The notes under the pieces were generated by a model, which worked only from the letters and a program-made list of their open reading frames with translations, did not search any database and was not told the origin of the DNA. A program made the position numbers and the translations under genes. From Pseudothermotoga sp. (lineage in GTDB: Bacteria > Thermotogota > Thermotogae > Thermotogales > DSM-5069), in assembly GCA_003510135.1 (NCBI GenBank), contig DOKY01000036.1:114186-178185 (forward strand): a stretch of 64,000 bases of DNA, given 5' to 3'. Every line of letters begins with the position of its first letter. The first letter of the stretch is position 1. This document shows, one piece after another, positions 45,466 through 54,152 of this stretch.

Positions 45466-45494
45466 TTTACAACGAGCCGAGAACATGATAAAAT
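45466..45494 (+). promoter_or_regulatory. promoter of the DUF4912-GH57-por gene string
   Basis: TTTACA (45466-45471) and TAAAAT (45489-45494) are separated by 17 nt, and TG at 45486-45487 adds an extended -10 element. It lies about 35 nt before the DUF4912 start. Confidence 0.75.
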
Positions 45495-45527
45495 ACTTTG
45501 TGAAAATTTCAAGAAGGGGGCGAGAAC

Positions 45528-46190
45528 GTGACCCGCGAAGAACTCGAAGTCTTCCTCTCGAAAAACCCCACCATTCAGGAAGCCAAAGCCCTCGCGAGGA
45601 GACTGAGCTTGAAAGTCAAGAAGCGGATGAAGAAAAACGAGGTCCTCAAACTCCTTCAAGATTTTGCGAAGTCGCTGGTTTCTGAAAAAAAGGAAGAAGA
45701 GGTCCGACACACGCGAGAGGCCCGTGAAAATGAACTACCTCAATCGTACGGCTCTGACAGGCTCGTGCTGTTCCCGGTGAACCCGAATCTGGTTTATGTA
45801 TACTGGGATCTTTCGAGCGAAACTCTCTCAAAACTTTCAGGACAGAAAGAAGTGGTGTTGCGACTCTACGACGTGACCTACGTAGTCTTCGATGGAACCA
45901 ACGCCCATCGGATCTTCGAGGCGGGCGTTCATCTCGCGATGACGAGGAATTACTATTTCCACGTTCCGATGGCAAACGCTGATTACCTTGCCGAACTCGG
46001 TTTCAAGGTAGAAGGAAAATTCGTTCCCGTCCTCAGATCCAACGTTGCACGCACACCCTCGAACGCGCCCTCCGCTTCCGTTCGCCAGAGATGGGTCATC
46101 AAGGCTAAGCGCGTTGTGAAAATCGGTGAGCCGCCCTTGAAACCAATCGAGCGAATACGAGGCTCGTCTCAACTGGAGAGTGGTCGATGA
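45528..46190 (+). CDS. DUF4912 domain protein
   Basis: A 220-residue cytoplasmic protein. Residues 1-55 form a helical SAP/Rho-N-like domain (IQEAKALARRLSLKVKKRMK, then KNEVLKLLQ). Residues ~75-170 resemble DUF4912 (LVLFPVNPNLVYVYWDLSSE, VVLRLYDVTYVVFDGTNAHR, NYYFHVPMANADYLAELGF), which looks like an immunoglobulin-like sugar-binding fold. The C-terminus is basic and probably flexible. It starts at GTG after AAGAAGGGGG and overlaps the GH57 gene by 4 nt. A link to glucan metabolism is inferred from that coupling. Confidence 0.8.
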   Translation: MTREELEVFLSKNPTIQEAKALARRLSLKVKKRMKKNEVLKLLQDFAKSLVSEKKEEEVRHTREARENELPQSYGSDRLVLFPVNPNLVYVYWDLSSETLSKLSGQKEVVLRLYDVTYVVFDGTNAHRIFEAGVHLAMTRNYYFHVPMANADYLAELGFKVEGKFVPVLRSNVARTPSNAPSASVRQRWVIKAKRVVKIGEPPLKPIERIRGSSQLESGR

Positions 46191-47794
46191 TGAACGGATA
46201 CTTTTTACTCGTCTTGCATACACACCTTCCGTATGTCAACCATCCGAATCACGAACTCTATCTGGAAGAGAGATGGTACGTAGAGGCAATCTTAGAATCA
46301 TACGTGCCGCTGCTCATGATGTTCGATCGGCTTCAAGAAAAGAAGGTACCGTTCAAAGTTACGATCTCACTCAGCCCCCCGCTGCTCGAAATGTTCAGAA
46401 ACACAACGCTCACTCAAAAAGTGAAGGATTATGCGTGGAGACTCGTTGAGCTGTGTGAGAAAGAAATCGCAAGAGCGAACACGCAGCAAGAGAGGGATCT
46501 TGCGGGTTTCTACAGAGAAAGGTTTCTGGCGTGCTTGAATTACCTTGACTCATTGAACGGCAACCTGGCAAATGGTTTCAAGAAGCACGCCGAATCTGGT
46601 AATGTCCAGTTGATAAGCTGCAACGCGACGCACGGTTTTCTTCCATTGATGCGCTATCAACCGTTCGCAGTTGACACTCAAGTGAGGGTCGGTGTGGAGA
46701 CCTTCGAACATCACTTCGGTTTTGAGCCGAGGGGCATGTGGCTGGCCGAGTGTGGTTATTACTCAGGTCTTGATGAAACGCTCAAAAAGTACGGTGTGGA
46801 GTTCTTTTTCGTTGATTCGCATGCATTCTGGTATGCGGACGAGAAACCATACTTCGACGTGTACAGACCTGTGATGACTCCTTCCGGCGTGTTCGCGTTC
46901 GCGAGAGATCCTGAGTCAAGCGAGCAGGTGTGGAGTGCAACCTTGGGTTATCCGGGCGATGGAAGGTACAGAGAGTTCTACAGGGATCTCGGATTCGATA
47001 GGGATTACGATTACATAAAACCCTACATAGACAAGAGCGGCGTGAGGGTGAACGTGGGCATAAAGTACCACCGGATCACGTCGAGGGAAACTCCACTCGA
47101 CAAAAAGGAGTTGTACAACCGCGGTGAGGCGCTCACTGCCGCTAAGGAACACGCTCTGGATTTTCTGAACAAGAAAATCGCCCAGATAAACAAATTGACT
47201 GGTGTGTTCAATCAGCCTCCTGTCATCGTGGCGCCGTTCGATACGGAGCTTTTTGGACACTGGTGGTTCGAAGGCCCGGAATTCCTGGAAAGCTTTTTCC
47301 TCGAGGCTTCAAAATGCAAGCAGATCAAGTTTGCAACACCGTCCGAGATCATAGAGAAGTTCGACAGCTTCCAGATCATCACTCCCGCGGATTCCTCGTG
47401 GGGTAACGGAGGTTATTTCGATACCTGGTTGAACGGTAAAAACGACTGGATTCAGTTGCATTTAGTCGAGATCAGAGACAGGATGAAAAGGCTCGCCGAG
47501 ACGTATTTCGAGGAGAAGGATCCACTGAAAGTGAGGGTTCTCAACCAGATGTTGAGAGAACTGCTCCTGGCTGAATCGAGCGACTGGCCTTTCATCATGA
47601 CCACAGGCACCAACGTCGAATACGCAGTTAACAGAATCAAAACTCATGTGAAACGCTTTTTAGACCTTGAGACACAACTTGTGAAGGATAATATAGACGG
47701 AGAGTTCCTCGCAAGGGTTGAGCAAGAAGACGACGTTTTCCCATGGATTGACTTTCGATACTACGCAGCTTCTCAAATCAGGAAGGAGGGATAA
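46187..47794 (+). CDS. GH57 family 1,4-alpha-glucan branching enzyme
   Basis: A 535-residue cytoplasmic GH57 enzyme expected to form alpha-1,6 branches in storage glucan. The (beta/alpha)7 barrel begins GYFLLVLHTHLPYVNHP. The nucleophile is E188 in GMWLAECGYYSG, and the acid/base is D352 in PVIVAPFDTELFGHWWFEGP. STPSEIIE-like helices and the C-terminal helical domain with SSWGNGGYFDTWLNGKNDWI match the branching-enzyme subgroup (AmyC-like), which differs from GH57 amylases. The porG gene begins 2 nt after its stop. Confidence 0.88.
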   Translation: MMNGYFLLVLHTHLPYVNHPNHELYLEERWYVEAILESYVPLLMMFDRLQEKKVPFKVTISLSPPLLEMFRNTTLTQKVKDYAWRLVELCEKEIARANTQQERDLAGFYRERFLACLNYLDSLNGNLANGFKKHAESGNVQLISCNATHGFLPLMRYQPFAVDTQVRVGVETFEHHFGFEPRGMWLAECGYYSGLDETLKKYGVEFFFVDSHAFWYADEKPYFDVYRPVMTPSGVFAFARDPESSEQVWSATLGYPGDGRYREFYRDLGFDRDYDYIKPYIDKSGVRVNVGIKYHRITSRETPLDKKELYNRGEALTAAKEHALDFLNKKIAQINKLTGVFNQPPVIVAPFDTELFGHWWFEGPEFLESFFLEASKCKQIKFATPSEIIEKFDSFQIITPADSSWGNGGYFDTWLNGKNDWIQLHLVEIRDRMKRLAETYFEEKDPLKVRVLNQMLRELLLAESSDWPFIMTTGTNVEYAVNRIKTHVKRFLDLETQLVKDNIDGEFLARVEQEDDVFPWIDFRYYAASQIRKEG

Positions 47795-47795
47795 A

Positions 47796-48368
47796 GTGCC
47801 CGCAAAATATTTCGAGATCAGGTGGCATTCGAGGGCTGGCCAGGGCGGTAAAAGTGCGGCGCAGTTGGTGGCAGAGACGGTTCTTGAGGAGGGTAAGCAC
47901 GCCCAGGCTTTCCCGGAGTACGGTGCGGAAAGATCTGGAGCACCCATGAGAGCGTTCAACAGAATCAGTGAAGGCAGGATCAGGGTGCACCACTCGGTCG
48001 AGAGTCCCGATGTGGTCGTGGTCATCGATGACACCTTGCTCTCACCAACCATAGTTTCAGGACTAAAGGAAGACGGTGTACTCATCGTTAACACGAAACA
48101 CTCCTTTGACTTTGTCAGGAAGAAGACGAATTTCAACGGTAAAGTCTGCATCGTGAACGCCACAGACATTGCGTTGCAGGAAATCAAAAGAGGCGTTCCC
48201 AACACGGTCATGATCGGCACACTCGCACGTGTTACAGGATTGATGAACCTTGAAATGGTGGGAAAAAAGATCAGGGAGATGTTCGAACGGAAGCTCCCAG
48301 AAGAAATGATTCAGGCGAACATCAGGGCGCTCAGACGCGGCTACGAGGAGGTGCAGTGCAGTGGCTGA
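47796..48368 (+). CDS. porG: pyruvate:ferredoxin oxidoreductase, gamma subunit
   Basis: This 190-residue gamma subunit of the four-subunit oxidoreductase starts KYFEIRWHSRAGQGGKSAAQ, the family's conserved opening, and continues with AQAFPEYGAERSGAPMRAFN and the ligand-like segment VVVVIDDTLL. It corresponds to one domain of the fused enzymes. The upstream open frame overlaps the GH57 gene, but GGAAGGAGGG lies before the GTG at 47796, which is the true start. porD overlaps its end by 8 nt. Confidence 0.93.
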   Translation: MPAKYFEIRWHSRAGQGGKSAAQLVAETVLEEGKHAQAFPEYGAERSGAPMRAFNRISEGRIRVHHSVESPDVVVVIDDTLLSPTIVSGLKEDGVLIVNTKHSFDFVRKKTNFNGKVCIVNATDIALQEIKRGVPNTVMIGTLARVTGLMNLEMVGKKIREMFERKLPEEMIQANIRALRRGYEEVQCSG

Positions 48369-48663
48369 GTTGAAAAAATGGCACGAGTTGCCCATAGCGG
48401 GCTTGATAGTGGAACCAGGAACTGCGAGGAAATACAGAACCGGTGACTGGCGTGTCAGAAGGCCCGTATACGATAGATCCAAGTGCATAGACTGTATGTT
48501 CTGCTGGTTCTATTGTCCCGATCAAGCGATCATTCAGGAAAAAGGTGTCATGAAAGGGATCGATTATTTTTACTGCAAGGGCTGTGGCGTGTGCGCGAAC
48601 GTCTGTCCGAAGTCTGCAATTGAGATGCGCCCGGAGACAGAGTTCGTAGGAAAGGAGGATTGA
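48361..48663 (+). CDS. porD: pyruvate:ferredoxin oxidoreductase, delta subunit (2[4Fe-4S])
   Basis: A 100-residue ferredoxin-like subunit with two complete [4Fe-4S] motifs: CIDCMFCWFYCP and CKGCGVCANVCP. It passes electrons from the TPP site to external ferredoxin. The N-terminal extension (WHELPIAGLIVEPGTARKYR followed by TGDWRVRRPV) is typical of PorD. It starts at GTG after GAGGAGGTG. Confidence 0.94.
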   Translation: MAELKKWHELPIAGLIVEPGTARKYRTGDWRVRRPVYDRSKCIDCMFCWFYCPDQAIIQEKGVMKGIDYFYCKGCGVCANVCPKSAIEMRPETEFVGKED

Positions 48664-48666
48664 GCA

Positions 48667-49842
48667 ATGGCAGCGAAGAACGTAATGGCTATAACTGGAG
48701 CAGAAGCGGCTGCATACGCGATGAAACAGATAGAGCCGGATGTTGTTGCGGCTTATCCAATCACTCCTCAGACGCCCATTGTGGAATACTTCGCCAAGTA
48801 CGTTGCGGATGGCGAAGTTCGAACCGAGATGATACCCGTCGAGAGTGAGCACTCAGCGATGAGCGCCGTTGTTGGAGCCGCTGCTGCTGGTGCAAGAGCA
48901 ATGACTGCGACGAGTTCTCAGGGCCTTGCTCTGATGAGTGAAATAGTTTACATCGCGTCTTCGTTGAGATTGCCCATCGTCATGGGTTTGGTCAACAGAG
49001 CGCTCAGTGCGCCTATAAACATACACTGCGACCACAGTGATGCAATGATGGTTAGAGATTCGGGTTGGATCCAGCTTTTCTGTGAGGATGCGCAAGAAGT
49101 TTACGATCTGACGATTCTTGCGGTTCGACTCGCCGAACACGAGGACGTGAGATTGCCTGTCTTGGTGAATCAGGACGGATTCATCATCTCGCACGGAGTG
49201 GAGCCCGTCGAAGTCTTGCCTGACGATGTAGTTAAGAAATTTGTTGGTGAGTTGAAACCCGTCTATCCGTTGCTTGACACCGATCATCCCGTGACTTATG
49301 GTCCACTGGACCTGTACGACTATTACTTCGAGCACAAGAGACAGCAAATAGAGGCGATGAAACACGCCTACAGGGTGTTTCCACAGATAGCCGAGGAGTT
49401 CTACGAGATCAGTGGTCGCAAGTACAATTTTGTTGAACCTTACAGATTGGAAGACGCCGAATACGTCATGGTCGCTCTGGGGTCTACTAACGGAACGATC
49501 AAGGATGTTGTTGATGAGATGAGGAGCGAGGGCAAAAAGGTTGGACTCTTGAAGATATGGATGTTCAGACCCTTCCCGAAGCCGGAAATTCAGAGGTATC
49601 TGACGGCGCGGAAGGCAGTTGTGGTGCTCGACAGGGCAGCATCTTTCGGCGCCGAAGCCCCGCTCTATGAAGCGGTCAAGTCTGCCCTTTACGAGGCTGC
49701 GGCGAGACCAGTGATGGGCTCGTTCGTGTACGGTCTTGGAGGAAGAGACCTCAAGCCGGAGCACGTCAGATACGCGTTCGAGAGGGCCATAGCGCTCGAC
49801 CTGGTTGCCGACAAGGAAGAGTATCTCGGCTTGAGAGATTGA
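48667..49842 (+). CDS. porA: pyruvate:ferredoxin oxidoreductase, alpha subunit
   Basis: A 391-residue subunit carrying the pyrimidine domain. Typical parts: MAITGAEAAAYAMKQIEPDV, VVAAYPITPQTPIVEYFAKY (substrate-contacting YPITP), VESEHSAMSAVVGAAAAGAR, the TSSQGLALM motif, and the transketolase C-terminal-like domain VMVALGSTNGTIKDVVDEMR onward. The length matches stand-alone PorA proteins. The G-D-A-B gene order is the Thermotoga/archaeal type. Confidence 0.95.
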   Translation: MAAKNVMAITGAEAAAYAMKQIEPDVVAAYPITPQTPIVEYFAKYVADGEVRTEMIPVESEHSAMSAVVGAAAAGARAMTATSSQGLALMSEIVYIASSLRLPIVMGLVNRALSAPINIHCDHSDAMMVRDSGWIQLFCEDAQEVYDLTILAVRLAEHEDVRLPVLVNQDGFIISHGVEPVEVLPDDVVKKFVGELKPVYPLLDTDHPVTYGPLDLYDYYFEHKRQQIEAMKHAYRVFPQIAEEFYEISGRKYNFVEPYRLEDAEYVMVALGSTNGTIKDVVDEMRSEGKKVGLLKIWMFRPFPKPEIQRYLTARKAVVVLDRAASFGAEAPLYEAVKSALYEAAARPVMGSFVYGLGGRDLKPEHVRYAFERAIALDLVADKEEYLGLRD

Positions 49843-49854
49843 GGAGGTGGCAGC

Positions 49855-50829
49855 ATGCCTTTGACAATGAAGAAACTGGCAGAGATTTTCACAGATAAAG
49901 AAACGGGTTTGACGCAGGGACACAGAATGTGTCCCGGTTGTGCCGCGCCGATGACTGTGAAGATTGTGCTCATGGTTGCCAAGGCTTTGGGGTACGAGCC
50001 GGTTATAGGTTTCGCAACAGGTTGTATGGAGGTTTCTTCCACCATCTTTCCTTACACTGCTTGGAGCGTGCCTTACATACACAGCGCTTTCGAGAACGTC
50101 GCAGCCACCATCAGTGGTGTGGAAACGGCCTACAGGGCGTTGAAGAAGGCCGGAAAGATCCCTTCGGACAGGAAGTACGCGTTTATTGCTTTCGGTGGAG
50201 ACGGCGGTACGTACGACATAGGACTGCAGTCGCTCTCCGGGGCTTTGGAAAGAGGACACAAAATGCTTTACGTTCTGTACGACAACGAAGGTTACATGAA
50301 CACGGGTAACCAGCGTTCGGGATCCACACCTCCCGGTGCCGACACCACAACGGCGCCCGTTGGTAAAGCCATTGCCGGTAAGCTTCAGCTGAAAAAGAAC
50401 ATCGTGGAGATAGTGGCCGCACATGAGAACGTGTACGCCGCCACCGTTACTCCTGGAGAGCCGATGGACTTCATAAACAAAGTTGAAAAGGCGTTGCAGT
50501 TCGATGGTCCAGCTTTTATAGCCTCTTTGAGCCCGTGTGTGAGGTACTGGAGGATGGATGATAACAAAGCTGTCGATATAACCAAGCTTGCGGTTCAAAC
50601 CAAATACTGGCCACTGTATGAAGTTGAGAGAGGTGTTTACAGAGTCACCAGAAAACCCACAAACTTCAAGCCGGTTATCGAGTTCGTCAAAGCTCAAGGC
50701 AGGTTCAGACTTTTGTTGCAGAGACCTGATGCTGAACAAATAATAAACCAGCTTCAGAACTACGTTGACAGACGCTGGGAAAGGTTGCTCGCGCTCGAGG
50801 AGGCCACGAAGGACAAGCCAGTGAGATGA
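49855..50829 (+). CDS. porB: pyruvate:ferredoxin oxidoreductase, beta subunit
   Basis: This 324-residue TPP-binding subunit has N-terminal cysteines in RMCPGCAAPMTVKI (4Fe-4S ligands together with CMEVSSTIFPYTAW), the TPP motif AFGGDGGTYDIGLQSLSGAL with the later YDNEGYMNTGNQRSGSTPPG, and a final cysteine in LSPCVRYWRM. AGGAGGTGG precedes the ATG. With porG, porD and porA it oxidises pyruvate to acetyl-CoA and CO2 and reduces ferredoxin. Confidence 0.95.
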   Translation: MPLTMKKLAEIFTDKETGLTQGHRMCPGCAAPMTVKIVLMVAKALGYEPVIGFATGCMEVSSTIFPYTAWSVPYIHSAFENVAATISGVETAYRALKKAGKIPSDRKYAFIAFGGDGGTYDIGLQSLSGALERGHKMLYVLYDNEGYMNTGNQRSGSTPPGADTTTAPVGKAIAGKLQLKKNIVEIVAAHENVYAATVTPGEPMDFINKVEKALQFDGPAFIASLSPCVRYWRMDDNKAVDITKLAVQTKYWPLYEVERGVYRVTRKPTNFKPVIEFVKAQGRFRLLLQRPDAEQIINQLQNYVDRRWERLLALEEATKDKPVR

Positions 50830-50857
50830 CGGTCCCGCCGAAGGCGGGTGGTGCGCC

Positions 50858-51382
50858 GTGCGTGCCTTGTTATTGATCGATCTGCAAAGAGATTTTGTGG
50901 AACCAGGTGGGGCACTGTATTTTCCGAATGCGGAATCTGTGCTCCCGCCTGTTCTGGACCTGGTCAAAAAATACAGGGAGCAGAGCCTGCCGATCATCAC
51001 CACGCAGGACTGGCATGAAGAAAACGACGCTGAATTCCAGATCTGGCCCAAGCACTGTGTTAAGGACAGCGCCGGTGCCGAGCTTGTGAAGGCTCTGAAG
51101 GAATCCCTTTTGGGTTATGAGAAACATTTAACTGTACGTAAGACCCGCTACAGTGCCTTCTACGGGACGAACTTTGAGGAAATTATCGAGTCTTACAAAA
51201 TAGACGAAGTTGAAGTGTGCGGGGTCGTAACACACATATGTGTGCTTTTCACGGTGGAGGAACTGAGGAACAGAGGCATCAGGACAATAGTGAGGAAGGA
51301 CGCCGTCGCCTCTTACGATGAGGATCTCCATGTTTGTGCGCTGAAGTTGATGCGTGAGGTCCTGCGCGCTGAGGTGGTCTGA
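50858..51382 (+). CDS. pncA: nicotinamidase/pyrazinamidase
   Basis: A 174-residue isochorismatase-fold hydrolase that turns nicotinamide into nicotinate. The catalytic triad is present: D8 (LLLIDLQRDF), K95 (VRKTRYSAF) and C128 (CGVVTHICVLFT). The metal-binding set D51, H53 and H66 lies in TTQDWHEENDAEFQIWPKHC. It starts at GTG after GGTGGTG. A CCCGCC-GAA-GGCGGG hairpin (50834-50848) touches this ribosome binding site and could affect translation. Its stop overlaps the next gene (TGATG). Confidence 0.9.
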   Translation: MRALLLIDLQRDFVEPGGALYFPNAESVLPPVLDLVKKYREQSLPIITTQDWHEENDAEFQIWPKHCVKDSAGAELVKALKESLLGYEKHLTVRKTRYSAFYGTNFEEIIESYKIDEVEVCGVVTHICVLFTVEELRNRGIRTIVRKDAVASYDEDLHVCALKLMREVLRAEVV

Positions 51383-52683
51383 TGAGAAAGAAAAGGCTCG
51401 ATCCCAAGGTTTTCAAGGTTCCAATAGACAGGATTCGAGGCCACTACTATTCGGACATATATTTCGTCAGGTACGTGGAGGTCCTCAAGAGGGACAACAA
51501 ACATCCAAGGGTGCTGTACCAGTTCTTCCCAAGGAAAGATTGTGTTGTTGCAGGCGTGGATGAAGCGCTCGCCATACTGAAGTTTGCCACGGGTTACTAC
51601 AAAGACGAGGAAAAAGCGAACGAACTGTTCAAGGAGATCCTGAGTCTGGACCGGATGATCCAGGCGGCAGCGGTGGAGATGGATACGGACGCGGTGATCA
51701 ACAGCACGAAAAAAAAGTGGGACCTGAGACTCAAACTCGACAGCCTCTGGATCGACAAATGGGAAGAGATAGAGGTTCGCGCCCTTTACGATGGTGATGA
51801 GGCCAAAGAATGGGAACCGATCATGGTCATAGAGGGTGATCCGACTTACTTTGGTTATCTGGAAACGGTTCTGCTCGGGGTCATATCGCGCGCCACGAGT
51901 ACGGCTACCGCGGTGAGAGAAGTGGTTAAAGCTGCGCGTGGGAAGCCCGTGCTGTATTTCAGTGCCCGGTTCGATCATTATTGGGTACAGGCTACCGACG
52001 GTTACGCCGCACTCTGCGGTGGTGCGTTCGGTGTCTCCACAGACGCGAACGCCGATTATTGGGGTGTAGAATCCATGGGTACGATGCCTCACGCACTCAT
52101 AGCAGCTTACGACGGGAGCACGGAAGCAGCGGCCATAGCTTTCGACAAACACATGCCCGAGAACGTCAAACGAATCGTACTCGTGGATTGGGACAATGAC
52201 GTGATAGGCACAACGTTCAAAGTCGTGAAGGCGTTTTACGAGTACCACATGAAGAGACCGTTCAAACTCGGTGAGACGGACCCCTCGCCCATCATTGGTG
52301 AGGGCAAGGGGAAGATTTGGGGCGTCAGGTTCGATACCTCTGGAAACATGAGGGACGCCTCGGTCGTACCAAGAGACGAATCTTCACTCGGTGTGTGCCC
52401 CGAATTGGTCTGGCGCGCGCGTCAAGAGTTTGACAGGGTGGGTTTGAAGGACCTGAAGATAGTCGTTTCCGGTGGATTCGATGCGAAGAAAATAGAGCTT
52501 TTTGAAATACTCAACGTTCCAGCGGACGTTTATGCGGTTGGCTCAAAACTCTTGAGGCAGAAGGTGGACATCACGGCAGACGTGGTGGAAGTGAACGGTA
52601 AACCTTGTGCGAAGGCTGGCAGGTTCAAACGGGATCTGTCTCGTCTTGAACCGGTACCGAAACGTTACTGGGAGGAGGTGTGA
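51382..52683 (+). CDS. nicotinate phosphoribosyltransferase family protein
   Basis: A 433-residue protein of the NAPRTase family, which makes nicotinate mononucleotide from nicotinate and PRPP. Seen: HYYSDIYFVRYVEVLKRDN at the N-terminus, EPIMVIEGDPTYFGYLETVL, the central SARFDHYWVQATDGYAALCG, STDANADYWGVESMGTMPHA, and WGVRFDTSGNMRDASVV with VVSGGFDAKKIELFEILNVP (the phosphate-binding side). The start overlaps the pncA stop, so the pair makes two consecutive steps of NAD salvage. Confidence 0.88.
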   Translation: MRKKRLDPKVFKVPIDRIRGHYYSDIYFVRYVEVLKRDNKHPRVLYQFFPRKDCVVAGVDEALAILKFATGYYKDEEKANELFKEILSLDRMIQAAAVEMDTDAVINSTKKKWDLRLKLDSLWIDKWEEIEVRALYDGDEAKEWEPIMVIEGDPTYFGYLETVLLGVISRATSTATAVREVVKAARGKPVLYFSARFDHYWVQATDGYAALCGGAFGVSTDANADYWGVESMGTMPHALIAAYDGSTEAAAIAFDKHMPENVKRIVLVDWDNDVIGTTFKVVKAFYEYHMKRPFKLGETDPSPIIGEGKGKIWGVRFDTSGNMRDASVVPRDESSLGVCPELVWRARQEFDRVGLKDLKIVVSGGFDAKKIELFEILNVPADVYAVGSKLLRQKVDITADVVEVNGKPCAKAGRFKRDLSRLEPVPKRYWEEV

Positions 52684-52685
52684 AC

Positions 52686-53564
52686 ATGATAGAGAAAGGC
52701 ACGTGGCTTGTGAAAAAGGGTTTCGCTGAAATGTTCAAAGGTGGCGTCATCATGGATGTCACCAATGCAGAGCAGGCAAAGATAGCGGAAGAAGCCGGAG
52801 CGGTCGCAGTTATGGCTCTGGAACGTGTCCCGGCCGATATAAGGAAAGCCGGCGGCGTTGCGAGGATGGCAAGCATAGCGAAGATAAAAGAGATCATGGA
52901 TGCCGTGAGCATACCAGTTATGGCGAAAGTGAGAATAGGACACATCGCAGAGGCAAGAATTCTCGAAGCACTTGGCGTGGATTTCATCGATGAGTCCGAG
53001 GTTCTCACACCCGCTGATGACAGGTTTCACATCAACAAACACGAGTTCAAGGTTCCCTTCGTTTGCGGTGCCAGAGATCTGGGAGAAGCGCTGAGAAGGA
53101 TTGCAGAAGGGGCAGCCATGATCAGGACAAAGGGTGAGGCAGGCACGGGTAACGTGGTTGAAGCTGTGAAACACATGAGAAGAGTGATGGACGAGATTAG
53201 GCGTGTTCAGACCATGGCGGACGAAGAACTCGTGAGCTATGCCAAGGAAATAGGTGCACCCGTGGAGCTGGTCAGGGAAGTGAAAAGGCTCGGGCGTCTG
53301 CCCGTGGTGAATTTTGCGGCGGGTGGTATTGCAACACCAGCCGATGCAGCGCTCATGATGATGCTCGGCGCAGACGGTGTATTCGTCGGTTCGGGAATAT
53401 TCAAATCCAAGGAACCCGCAAAGATGGCGCGGGCGATGGTCCTTGCTGTGACGTATTGGAACGATCCAGAGATGCTGTTGAAGATCTCGGAGGACATAGG
53501 TGAACCAATGCCGGGTCTGGAAATAGGAACTCTTGAGGTGCACATGCAGGAGAGAGGGTGGTAA
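52686..53564 (+). CDS. pdxS: pyridoxal 5'-phosphate synthase subunit PdxS
   Basis: A 292-residue TIM-barrel synthase that makes PLP from ribose 5-phosphate, glyceraldehyde 3-phosphate and ammonia. Highly conserved parts are GGVIMDVTNAEQAKIAEEAG, VMALERVPADIRKAGGVARM, IPVMAKVRIGHIAEARILEA (catalytic Lys), RTKGEAGTGNVVEAVKHMR (second Lys) and FAAGGIATPADAALMM. GGGAGGAGG lies 6 nt before the ATG at 52686. pdxT follows after 3 nt. Confidence 0.97.
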   Translation: MIEKGTWLVKKGFAEMFKGGVIMDVTNAEQAKIAEEAGAVAVMALERVPADIRKAGGVARMASIAKIKEIMDAVSIPVMAKVRIGHIAEARILEALGVDFIDESEVLTPADDRFHINKHEFKVPFVCGARDLGEALRRIAEGAAMIRTKGEAGTGNVVEAVKHMRRVMDEIRRVQTMADEELVSYAKEIGAPVELVREVKRLGRLPVVNFAAGGIATPADAALMMMLGADGVFVGSGIFKSKEPAKMARAMVLAVTYWNDPEMLLKISEDIGEPMPGLEIGTLEVHMQERGW

Positions 53565-53567
53565 AAG

Positions 53568-54152
53568 TTGCTCATCGGTGTACTCGCACTGCAGGGAGAT
53601 TTCAGAGAGCATATTTGGGCCTTACAGAGGCTCGGTGTTGAAGCGCTTGCCGTCAAGAGCCTCTCAGAACTGGAGAAGGTCGATGGCCTGATTATACCAG
53701 GTGGTGAATCGACGAGCATCGGCAGGATAGCGCAGGTGACTGGTATTGGAGAGCGGATAGTTCAAATCGCAAAAGAAGGTCTTCCCATATACGGAACCTG
53801 CGCCGGCATGATCTTGTTGGCAAAGAAGATCGTGGATCGTCCAAACCAGTACACTTTTGGGCTCATGGACATCATCGTTCAGCGAAACGCTTATGGAAGA
53901 CAGATCGAAAGTTTCGAGGTCTACCTCGACGTCGCACGACTGGGTAAACTGAAAGCCGTCTTCATCAGAGCACCGAAAATAGTGGAACTGGGCAAGGACG
54001 TCGAAGTTTTGGCAAGTTATGACAACACACCCATCTTGGTCCAGCAGGACAACCTGCTCGCAAGTTCTTTTCATCCGGAACTCACGGACGATCTGAGGAT
54101 ACACGAGTATTTCGTCAAGATGGTAGCTGATCGTCATGAGAGTGTACGTTGA
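53568..54152 (+). CDS. pdxT: pyridoxal 5'-phosphate synthase glutaminase subunit PdxT
   Basis: A 194-residue glutaminase that feeds ammonia to PdxS. The triad is C78 (YGTCAGMILLA), H169 and E171 (SSFHPELTDD). The early motif VLALQGDFREHIWALQRLG and LIIPGGESTSIGR are diagnostic. It begins with TTG after GAGAGGGTGG. Its last 17 nt overlap the next gene. Confidence 0.96.
   Translation: MLIGVLALQGDFREHIWALQRLGVEALAVKSLSELEKVDGLIIPGGESTSIGRIAQVTGIGERIVQIAKEGLPIYGTCAGMILLAKKIVDRPNQYTFGLMDIIVQRNAYGRQIESFEVYLDVARLGKLKAVFIRAPKIVELGKDVEVLASYDNTPILVQQDNLLASSFHPELTDDLRIHEYFVKMVADRHESVR

Noticed and set aside
50834..50848. Hairpin after porB as a terminator
   Set aside because: No T tract follows; it is listed as a possible translation element instead.
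48853..51051. Minus-strand open frame of 732 codons
   Set aside because: Antisense to porA, porB and pncA, whose motifs are clear. The sequence is rich in His, Arg and Ser, as is usual for shadows here.
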